Part shown: one piece after another, positions 57,168 to 64,000 of the stretch
Numbering within the stretch: the first letter of the stretch is position 1
Layout of the letters: every line of letters begins with the position of its first letter
NCBI RefSeq assembly: GCF_037113525.1
Contig: NZ_CP146963.1
Coordinates: 4,092,001 to 4,156,000 of the forward strand
Source: Butyrivibrio fibrisolvens
Lineage (GTDB): Bacteria; Bacillota; Clostridia; Lachnospirales; Lachnospiraceae
Length of the DNA: 64,000 nucleotides
Direction of reading: 5' to 3'
The notes under the pieces: generated by a model
What the model was told of the DNA's origin: nothing
Database searches by the model: none
What the model saw: only the letters and a program-made list of their open reading frames with translations
Program-made: the position numbers and the translations under genes

Positions 57168-58261
57168 ATTTCAATAACCTCACATAAAATCTTATAGTAT
57201 CGTTCGACCATCTTCTCGATAGTATAATTAGATGCTATCTGAATACAACGCTTTTGCATTTCATCAAACTGAATCTTTGATAAGTTCATAATTGATATCA
57301 TAGCTAGTGCCAATGCTTCCGAATTTTGCACTGGAACGACAATCCCTGTTTCTCGGTTAACAAGCTCAAGTCCCGCCATGCAATTATCTGTAGTTATAAC
57401 TATCAATCCTTGAGACATCGCTTCTGCTATAACAAGTCCCCAAATATCCTCTCTCGTTGGATGAATAAATGCATCTGAACATCTCATATATCTCTTAATA
57501 ACTTCAAATTCCTTAAATGGGACAAATGTAATATTGTGATATTCGTTTTTATATCCATCTCCAATAGCAATCACAGATATACTTCTATCACATTTCTGTT
57601 TTACTATTTCCAATGCCTCATCCAAAATATCATACCCTTTTCTATGTATATTTGATCCAACAGCCAAAAAAATGAAATCTTCTTTTGATAAACCAAGTCC
57701 AAGTTCTGTCCGTAAATCGTTTTTTTCTTTCTCACTTGATGGTTCATGGGCTATATCATTATCATGAATTGAAGCCAAGCAATACTCATAGCATTTATTA
57801 TAATCAGCGCCATAATGTGTAAGGTATTTTGTGCAATACTTCCCGCTGGAAAACCAATTATTCGCACCAGAAACAAGCCATTTTTTTAAATTATATTTCA
57901 CTCTACTATCTTGTTTTATTATCCCGCCATCTGCATGTAGTATGTATTTTTTATTTTTTAGCCTAAGATATATTATTGCCAACATTCCTGTTGGGGAAGA
58001 ATAATTTCCCACTACAACAACATCATAACTATCTTTCAAATATTTAATTATTTCCAATGATACTCTCTGCTCGTGACCAAAATTAATTCCTTTCAAATAG
58101 AATTCCTTGTAGCTAACAAATGCATTTGAATTCCAATTACAATTCCTATCAGATGCCGTCTTCCTCTCATAAATTACAGTTAAATCTATTCTTTGTCCTA
58201 ATTGACTAAAAAAATCGACTGTATAAGGAGCCGGAACATTTGTAATATATAAAACCTTCAC
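57164..58261 (-). CDS. GT4 glycosyltransferase
   Basis: 365 residues. MKVLYITNVPAPYTVDFFSQLG is the acceptor-domain start of the WsaF/WbdN-like GT4 group; donor domain has LAVGSNIHRKGYDILDEAL, FVPFKEFEVIKRYMRCSDAF and HPTREDIWGLVIAEAMSQG (E-x7-E). No membrane helix. Follows the GT8-like gene by 16 bp. Confidence 0.9.
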   Translation of the reverse strand: MKVLYITNVPAPYTVDFFSQLGQRIDLTVIYERKTASDRNCNWNSNAFVSYKEFYLKGINFGHEQRVSLEIIKYLKDSYDVVVVGNYSSPTGMLAIIYLRLKNKKYILHADGGIIKQDSRVKYNLKKWLVSGANNWFSSGKYCTKYLTHYGADYNKCYEYCLASIHDNDIAHEPSSEKEKNDLRTELGLGLSKEDFIFLAVGSNIHRKGYDILDEALEIVKQKCDRSISVIAIGDGYKNEYHNITFVPFKEFEVIKRYMRCSDAFIHPTREDIWGLVIAEAMSQGLIVITTDNCMAGLELVNRETGIVVPVQNSEALALAMISIMNLSKIQFDEMQKRCIQIASNYTIEKMVERYYKILCEVIEI

Positions 58262-58277
58262 TAATTATGATCCTCTT

Positions 58278-59294
58278 TCATCCATTGTCGCTATAAGACA
58301 ATTTCTTCAAATTATATATATCAGTTAAAGATTTGATTTTATATCTCAAAACATTTTTTTGTAAAAATGCTAGTACTTTGTTGCTAGAATATGATTTTTT
58401 AACATCGAAAGTAATACCGTATTTTCTTAATTCACTTCTTATCTCCTCAATAGTCTCTAGATATGGGATATATATTGTATTTTTTATACATCGGTCTTTC
58501 GTTCCTGAATAAATATTTACGTAACCTGTACCAATATATCTGATGTTCTGAAAGTGATAAAAAATCAAGTTAAACTTTATATTTTGCTTTTTGTTTGATA
58601 ACACAATTGTATCGTTCATTGCGCTCAACAAAGTATATTGTCCTAAATTCCACGGAGCTACTCCGCCCCCAACATGTTGTAATTCATGAACGCCTTTGAA
58701 TAATTTAGGAAACATTTCAAGATACTTTTGATCTCCCATGCGTTCTGGTTCGTAAATATGATAGCACCAATCAATACATTTTTCTTTCCACCATTCTAGA
58801 CACTCCCTAGCATTATCGCTTTGATCAAAATAATTGAATTCTACACAATACTTTCCACTTCTTTTAAGCATTCTTCTTCCACTAAAATTATTAGCAAATC
58901 TATGTTCTGTTATTACTATATTGGCATTAGCATCTTTTATCTCATCAAATAATGTTTTAGGATTACTGAAGAAATATAAATCCGCATCAATATATGTAAC
59001 ATTCTCCTCATCATAATGATCAAGAACATACTCTATAGTCTGTGGTGTACATGTCCAGCAATACTCTGCTTTAGACCTTTCTTTTTTTAGAGCGAGCATT
59101 TTTTCATTATCAAATACACTAGATTTAATCAGTATAGCTTGACTTAGTTGCATAGTCATTAAGACTTCATAAGACTTTTCATCAAAGCAAAAAATATACA
59201 GTTTAAATTGATCCCCAGCAACTCTCTCCAAGGATCTATACAAAGCTATTCCTTTATCTAAATAATAAGAATCAAATAATGTACAAAAAGTCAT
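58278..59294 (-). CDS. GT8-like glycosyltransferase (DxD enzyme)
   Basis: 338 residues. FCTLFDSYYLDKGIALYRSL at the start and VTYIDADLYFFSNP (DxD, about residues 103-105) mark a nucleotide-diphospho-sugar transferase with GT-A fold found in many capsule loci, near GT8. HVGGGVAPWNLGQY and FYHFQNIRYI are conserved C-terminal blocks of that group. Donor sugar unknown. First of a tight minus-strand run of transferases. Confidence 0.85.
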   Translation of the reverse strand: MTFCTLFDSYYLDKGIALYRSLERVAGDQFKLYIFCFDEKSYEVLMTMQLSQAILIKSSVFDNEKMLALKKERSKAEYCWTCTPQTIEYVLDHYDEENVTYIDADLYFFSNPKTLFDEIKDANANIVITEHRFANNFSGRRMLKRSGKYCVEFNYFDQSDNARECLEWWKEKCIDWCYHIYEPERMGDQKYLEMFPKLFKGVHELQHVGGGVAPWNLGQYTLLSAMNDTIVLSNKKQNIKFNLIFYHFQNIRYIGTGYVNIYSGTKDRCIKNTIYIPYLETIEEIRSELRKYGITFDVKKSYSSNKVLAFLQKNVLRYKIKSLTDIYNLKKLSYSDNG

Positions 59295-59568
59295 AATAAA
59301 TCTCTATTCTCTCTTCCCGTTCTTATATTTACAAAGATCTTAGTACTCAACCATAATAAATCAAACCATTGTAATACTTAAATACCTTTAATAATCCTAA
59401 TAGGATTAACGCTTCAAATATTTGAAAACCTTTTTATAATATGCTAATTATTAGCTTTCCTTTCTATAGTATATTTGTAAAAATCACTTTATCAATGTAA
59501 ACCACGTTGACACAATAGCGAACCCATTAACATATTATTTGAATTTTATAAGTACTAGCCATTTAATG

Positions 59569-59991
59569 TTAATCTTTCTTGGAGTCTATCTCCTTTATGA
59601 AAAGACTATAATCACGAATATACTCACCTTCAATATAATGTTCACTAGCCAAAACAAGAAGTACTGAATCTGGAGAAAAATCATACATTTCTTTCCAAAC
59701 CATTGGGCCAAGATAAAGCCCCATTCGAGGTTTATCAAGAATTATCACTTCTTTATTATTTCCATCATCGACTAAAACTTTACTACTTCCACATACATTG
59801 ATTAATACAAAATGTGTATATCTATTGGCATGATTACCTCGAATAATATCAGAATCAGAACCATACATATAAAAAACTCTTTTTATGTCAAATGGCACGT
59901 CAAGACCTGACCCTTCCGCTACGACAAGGTTACCTCGTTCATCACCATATTCTTTAAAACTTAATACTTTGTAATTCGTTTGTTTTTCCAT
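59569..59991 (-). CDS. QdtA/FdtA-like dTDP-sugar 3,4-ketoisomerase (cupin)
   Basis: 140-residue cupin, the normal length. RGNHANRYTHFVLINVCGSS (51-70) corresponds to the active-site strand; classic FdtA/QdtA have H-A-H, here H54-A-N56. GLYLGPMVWKEMYDFSPDS and LVLASEHYIEGEYIRDY are the usual C-terminal blocks. FdtA/QdtA convert dTDP-4-keto-6-deoxyglucose to a 3-keto isomer on the way to 3-amino-3,6-dideoxy sugars. The expected aminotransferase and acetyltransferase are absent from the window. AAGGAA precedes the ATG. Confidence 0.86.
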   Translation of the reverse strand: MEKQTNYKVLSFKEYGDERGNLVVAEGSGLDVPFDIKRVFYMYGSDSDIIRGNHANRYTHFVLINVCGSSKVLVDDGNNKEVIILDKPRMGLYLGPMVWKEMYDFSPDSVLLVLASEHYIEGEYIRDYSLFIKEIDSKKD

Positions 59992-60250
59992 TTTTATTCC
60001 TTATCTTTAACTTGAGTAAATTCTCTCTGACATTGGTCCACACATAAGCCAATATCTTTTCTGCTCTTATTAGTTTGTTATTTGTACGCAATCCCATACA
60101 AAAGTGCAAATGATTTTTGAGTTTTCTTAAGTTTAAGTGAAGATTTATATAAGTTTAAAAACAATCAATCTATTATTTCTAATTAGTATTACTTAAAGTG
60201 GCATATGATCTATATTTTTTCTATATTTAAAATAACTACGATTATCAGAT

Positions 60251-61846
60251 TCAAAAAATATAAATATTGCTAAATTGATATTGGGAATCTGGATTACCCG
60301 TGTAATCAACAAAAGCTCCGTTCAAAACAACTGTAACCTTTCCACTTATGGTAGACAAATCAATTACATACTGATGAACTTCATTATCCAAATCAGAATA
60401 GTTAACTTCAATCTCTCTTACCACAATCCCATTTTCATCATAGACATAAGCAGTAAGTCTTCCTTGATCCATAATTTTCTGTCCATAAAAGGAAAGATAG
60501 TTATAGCCATCATTTAAATTTACATCAAATTTAATTCCTATAAATCCCTTGTCTCTGATATAATCAGCCAAAGGTTCTGTATTATAATCTCTAGCCAATG
60601 TTCCATGGCAACTTACATATGCATACCTTCCATCATTGTCTTTATATACTTCTGCTCCGTTAATAGAAACATGCACCTGATCATCATTTAAAACATCTAT
60701 TGGATCTACACCTGTAAGTTCTTTATTTAACAACGCAGCTGCATAAAAATCCGCTTCATAATCTTCCTGGTCATTTACACTAGCATAATCAAATGTAGTA
60801 TAGAAATCGTATTCTTGTTTGAGGTAATCTTTATAATTATCTTCCGTCAACTGATACTGTCCATCATGCATCCACTTAAGCATTAATGAGTTTACCCAGC
60901 ATGCATAATGCCAATCATCTTTGTAATTATTCAAATCCATTATTATATCTGTTCGATTATTAAATGAATACAAATGGATATTTCTATGAGGAACAATTAA
61001 TTCCATCATATATGCCTCTATTTCTAAATTTTTGTATAAAACCCCCTCGTTTTTCCAATTACTCCATGATTTGATACTATATGGAGGAAAGAAATAATAA
61101 AAATCAACATTAGGATTATTATCAGCAACTGCTATAACATTTTCTTCAATATTTTTCTTAATTATAATCTTTTCATCTTCTGTTAAATGAATTTCATTTT
61201 CAGGAACGATGTCAGTTATCCCGTTTGGAACCACAGTATTGATTCCAAATGTATAAAGACTTTGCCATCTCGAATATTCATCAAAAGATCTAATACCTGA
61301 TATAAAATCTTCTTTGTCATTATCTATAGTCATTTGATATACTCTTCCGAAGATAATATCTCTATTCCAGATATATTGAACATCATTAAATGGATTATCA
61401 TCATATAGATACGTTGGATACATGCCTAAATCTTCACGCATATAAGTATCATCGTTTATCGTGTATCCTTCCAATGTATCTAAGCATCTTATAACTAATC
61501 TTATATTATCATTCGCTTTCAGCCCACGCTCTACATTGTCATTTACTTCTTTATATCTTCCTCCCGAAAAAGGGACTTTTATTGCATCACATCCAAATAT
61601 CTCATCTACTTCTGTTTTTCTAAAGTTTTCTGTCATAGAAGTCCCTGTTATAATTGCATCATAATTGAAATGCTTAGTAATTCCATCGTTCTGACTTCTC
61701 TGATTATCTAATATATAATAATATTCATCTAAGTCTGGTTTATGATAGTGAAAAAATGGGTCTATCTTATATACATAAAATCCAAAAATACTTAATGCTG
61801 ATACAACTATAACCAACCAGCTTATTAACCAAATCTTTGCCTTCAT
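60251..61846 (-). CDS. SGNH-like acylation partner with C-terminal domain
   Basis: About 531 residues from ATG 61846, eight bases after the MBOAT stop with AGGGGA before it. One N-terminal helix (about 5-25), then an SGNH-like domain: AIITGTSMTENFR (GTSM in place of GDS) and DDWHYACW (D-x-H-like) near residue 340. A further 170 residues form a beta-rich C-terminal domain (VHVSINGAEVY, YLSFYGQKIMDQG, VTVVLNGAF) resembling a carbohydrate-binding or interaction module. Likely the extracytoplasmic transferase partner of the MBOAT gene upstream. Confidence 0.74.
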   Translation of the reverse strand: MKAKIWLISWLVIVVSALSIFGFYVYKIDPFFHYHKPDLDEYYYILDNQRSQNDGITKHFNYDAIITGTSMTENFRKTEVDEIFGCDAIKVPFSGGRYKEVNDNVERGLKANDNIRLVIRCLDTLEGYTINDDTYMREDLGMYPTYLYDDNPFNDVQYIWNRDIIFGRVYQMTIDNDKEDFISGIRSFDEYSRWQSLYTFGINTVVPNGITDIVPENEIHLTEDEKIIIKKNIEENVIAVADNNPNVDFYYFFPPYSIKSWSNWKNEGVLYKNLEIEAYMMELIVPHRNIHLYSFNNRTDIIMDLNNYKDDWHYACWVNSLMLKWMHDGQYQLTEDNYKDYLKQEYDFYTTFDYASVNDQEDYEADFYAAALLNKELTGVDPIDVLNDDQVHVSINGAEVYKDNDGRYAYVSCHGTLARDYNTEPLADYIRDKGFIGIKFDVNLNDGYNYLSFYGQKIMDQGRLTAYVYDENGIVVREIEVNYSDLDNEVHQYVIDLSTISGKVTVVLNGAFVDYTGNPDSQYQFSNIYIF

Positions 61847-61854
61847 AGTTTCCC

Positions 61855-63303
61855 CTAAAATCCAAAATATACGAAAGTTGACTCTTCTCCCAAACATATG
61901 ATCCCCCATATAAATGAAAATGAGGTAAGAAGTAATGAGCCAATACTTAAACTATCCTTTTTCTTAAAATTGTTTTCAGGAACAAAGCATACAAAACATG
62001 CCACCAGAATAAATATCAGCATATTAAAACCGCGAACATTTGCAGGCAAGAAATTCAAACCTAGCATGTTATAAATGAACTGGTTTTCAACCAAGTTAAA
62101 CGAAGCAATCATCCCATCACTTACTACTGTACTTTGCATGAACAGAATCTTAAGCAGAATTGTTTTCCACTGTTCTACGGTCTGAGCACTAAAAAGAAGC
62201 CATAAAACACTAACAACTCCAAAAGTGCATAACCACCTAACCGGCAAGAATACTTTTTCTTCAGTTTTCTCAAACAGCCTGTCAATGCAACTGATCAGAC
62301 CGTGGATCAAGCCCCATAAAATGAATGTCCAGTTCGCACCATGCCATAATCCACTCGCCAAGAAAACTATAAGAGTATTTACATAGGTAAATATTACGCC
62401 TTTGCGTGATCCTCCAAGTGGAATATAGATATACTTTGTCAAAAACTTCGTTAAAGATATATGCCATCTTTTCCAAAAATCCCTGATAGAAATCGCTTTA
62501 TATGGAGAATCAAAGTTCATAGGCAAATCAATGTTAAGCATTGATGATACACCTACTGCCATATCACTATAGCCACTGAAATCAAAGTATATTTCAAAGG
62601 TGTAGAACAATATCAGCAAAATACAATCCATTGCTGTTGTCGCATCAATATTTGTATATGCCCATGAAACTGCTTTGGCAAAAGTATCTGCCAAAAGTAC
62701 TTTTTTTATAAGACCCAAGCTAAAAATCTTGATACCTGTTGTTATATTGGTTATATCAGCTTTTTTTCTAGCATCTTGATTAAGCTGCGAAATATAATCT
62801 ACTGGATCAATAATCGGACCCATGACTAGTTTAGGAAAATACAATATGTATGCCAAATAATCAATTATATTATTGTTTTCAAGGTCTCCACGCTCAGTTG
62901 CAACAATATAGGCAATCTGCTGGAATGTATAAAACGATATTCCAAGTGGCAGGACTATCTCCTGAAGCTCTAGTTCTTTGCCAAAAAAAGTATTTATATT
63001 TGTGATAGCAAAATTCAAATACTTGAAATATAACAGCAAGCCCACATTTACAATAATAGGCAAAGCCATAAATACCTTATTTTTTATTTTGAACTTTCTA
63101 ACAGCTAAAGCAGATCCATAATTAATCAACATGCTTATTCCTAAGTAAATGAGCATGTTAGTTCTGCCCATTGAATAGAAAATAATGCTAGCAAGAATTA
63201 TTACCAACTTTCCTATAACTGGCTTAATTTTGTTAGCCAAGAAATAGAACAATACTGTAATCGGTAAGAAATACAATATGAACTCATAGCTATTAAACTG
63301 CAT
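61855..63303 (-). CDS. MBOAT O-acyltransferase, complete
   Basis: 482 residues, about eleven membrane helices. QFNSYEFILYFLPITVLFYF start, LPLGISFYTFQQIAYIV, YFPKLVMGPIIDP, DFSGYSDMAVGVS, DFWKRWHISLTKFLTKYIYI, and the catalytic-type histidine in GLWHGANWTFILWGLIHG are the AlgI family markers. Supplies acyl groups for O-acylation of the polymer together with the SGNH-like protein at 60251. Confidence 0.95.
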   Translation of the reverse strand: MQFNSYEFILYFLPITVLFYFLANKIKPVIGKLVIILASIIFYSMGRTNMLIYLGISMLINYGSALAVRKFKIKNKVFMALPIIVNVGLLLYFKYLNFAITNINTFFGKELELQEIVLPLGISFYTFQQIAYIVATERGDLENNNIIDYLAYILYFPKLVMGPIIDPVDYISQLNQDARKKADITNITTGIKIFSLGLIKKVLLADTFAKAVSWAYTNIDATTAMDCILLILFYTFEIYFDFSGYSDMAVGVSSMLNIDLPMNFDSPYKAISIRDFWKRWHISLTKFLTKYIYIPLGGSRKGVIFTYVNTLIVFLASGLWHGANWTFILWGLIHGLISCIDRLFEKTEEKVFLPVRWLCTFGVVSVLWLLFSAQTVEQWKTILLKILFMQSTVVSDGMIASFNLVENQFIYNMLGLNFLPANVRGFNMLIFILVACFVCFVPENNFKKKDSLSIGSLLLTSFSFIWGIICLGEESTFVYFGF

Positions 63304-63605
63304 ATATTACACCATCCCAGCTTTTATCCAAAATATAATATTCAATAGGACACTGTATTTAATCATATCATAAATGATGTTATTTATGCATGTTTTATGA
63401 TTTTCATACCGCCTATCGTCAAATTGGAAGCTAAAACAATTACTAACAAACAAAGAATAAAAAAGTGGTGGAATTTACCTTTTCACTGGATTTTAATATT
63501 TCAAGTCATCTCTGTAACATTTTCGAAGCCTGTTTCCATTGCTTTTACTCAGGAACATCATAGTATTTTAGATAACTTTTCAGCCAATGGGAAAACATAA
63601 CATTG
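63304..63605. other. Non-coding gap before the MBOAT gene
   Basis: About 300 bases with no supportable gene. On the minus strand TATGAT near 63362 could be a -10 for the MBOAT gene without a clear -35, and CATAAAT/ATTTATG form a small hairpin beside it. A 67-codon plus-strand frame at 63397-63600 resembles nothing I know. The stretch may be remnant DNA left by transposition. Confidence 0.4.
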
Positions 63606-63736
63606 GCAAGCGTCAAATAACCCGCCTATGATTTGATCCATTCCCGGCCTCCTTAAAAAAACTAGTTAGTTTTTTCGGTTTTTTAAAGTAAACCATAGAA
63701 GCAGATTAAATCATAGGCAGGTTATTTGACGCTTAC
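63606..63736. mobile_element. 131-bp IS66-type miniature inverted-repeat element
   Basis: Arms of about 33 bp run inward from each end with three mismatches; they begin GCAAGCGTCAAATAACC (left) and GTAAGCGTCAAATAACC (right, complement). The GTAAGCG start is the IS66 terminus. The centre holds a second palindrome, AAAAAACTA GT TAGTTTTTT. No gene fits inside. No 8-bp target duplication is visible (TAACATTG and CTTTGGTG flank it). It ends the glycosyltransferase reading frame to its right. Confidence 0.65.
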
Positions 63737-63996
63737 CTTTGGTGGATGTAAGACCGTGCGTGCTTATCTGTAAGCCTTGTATGGAGAACGTGAAATTTGA
63801 CGTCTATATCGTTTCCGATACGCACGCCATATTTATACATATCTGCATTCTTGTCTTCGGAAACTTTGAAGGTTCTGCCGTATGCAACTTTTGCTTTATA
63901 TCCGTTCTGCTCGTATTCTTTTGCTAGGTCAAGGACGATGTTGCCGGTGGAACCAAAACCCAAGACAGAATTAATTAATAATACTCTTTTACTCAT
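63733..63996 (-). pseudogene. N-terminal fragment of a GT4-like glycosyltransferase
   Basis: 87 residues beginning MSKRVLLINSVLGFGSTGNI, with KAKVAYGR and VRIGNDIDVKFHVLHTRLTD: the usual first 80 residues of a large GT4 subgroup in Firmicutes polysaccharide loci, whose full length is about 400. The frame runs into the end of the 131-bp repeat element, whose GGTAAGCG supplies the TAA stop. I do not find the missing part to the left. Non-functional fragment. Confidence 0.8.
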
Positions 63997-64000
63997 TTCA

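Noticed and set aside
63397..63600. 67-codon plus-strand frame between the MBOAT gene and the miniature element.
   Set aside because: No ribosome site, no family, and opposite to all neighbours; likely chance or remnant.
63606..63736. Invertible promoter flanked by inverted repeats.
   Set aside because: No promoter hexamers in proper arrangement lie between the arms, no invertase gene is nearby, and the GTAAGCG termini point to an IS66-type element.

Overview
The window is one long cell-surface polysaccharide (capsule/exopolysaccharide) region from a low-GC Gram-positive anaerobe. The family mix and the transposon types (DUF6431-type element, IS21, IS1634-like, IS66) suggest a Lachnospiraceae member such as Butyrivibrio or Pseudobutyrivibrio. 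That assignment is inference; no rRNA, tRNA or housekeeping gene is present to prove it. Nearly every non-transposon gene lies on the minus strand, so the cluster reads from right to left.

Left block (about 1-33.4 kb) looks like a complete Wzx/Wzy-type pathway. A strong sigma-70-like promoter at 33439-33467 drives an initiating polyprenyl-phosphate sugar-phosphate transferase (31956-33356). Next comes a tight cassette of an FAD oxidoreductase, a GtrB-like GT2, an SDR, a TIM-barrel isomerase and two more GT2s (26271-31805). After it lie a GT-C-like protein, a GtrB-like GT2, a GT11 fucosyltransferase, a secreted four-repeat protein, a fusion of a WbaP-type N-terminus with a TagA/CpsF domain, a Wzx flippase, GT4s, a radical SAM protein, a Wzy-like polymerase, a GT-C-like protein, GT2, GT10, a PglK/MsbA-like ABC exporter and an O-FucT-like transferase. 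Beyond a lone plus-strand GT4 (5413-6549) is a second unit: GT2, DUF2304 protein, a 57-residue microprotein, a polytopic GT-C/DUF2142-like protein, and an SGNH-like plus MBOAT acylation pair running off the left edge.

Middle (33.6-48 kb) is a transposon graveyard. An IS21-family element (34661-40812) has perfect 13-bp terminal repeats and is itself interrupted by a four-gene element (34714-38177: DUF6431, rve transposase, AAA ATPase, small protein). The genes on either side of the IS21 are both cut at its termini. An IS1634-like element with two extra ORFs (42125-45031) and an IS66 with a perfect 8-bp target duplication (45155-47994) follow.

Right block (40.8-64 kb, by eye more A+T-rich) is a second, partly damaged polysaccharide pathway with its own Wzy, beta-propeller lipoprotein-like gene, Wzx, radical SAM protein, pyruvyltransferase, GT2/GT4/GT8-like transferases, QdtA/FdtA-type ketoisomerase and an SGNH-like plus MBOAT pair. 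Three of its genes carry frameshifts at homopolymer tracts (G7, G5, A7), and a 131-bp IS66-type miniature element cuts a glycosyltransferase at the right edge.

Together the genes would start a repeat unit on a lipid carrier, extend it with nucleotide-sugar and lipid-linked sugar transferases, decorate it (fucose, acyl, pyruvate, possibly an unusual epimerised sugar), flip it and polymerise it. No nucleotide-sugar supply genes for fucose or rhamnose are seen here.
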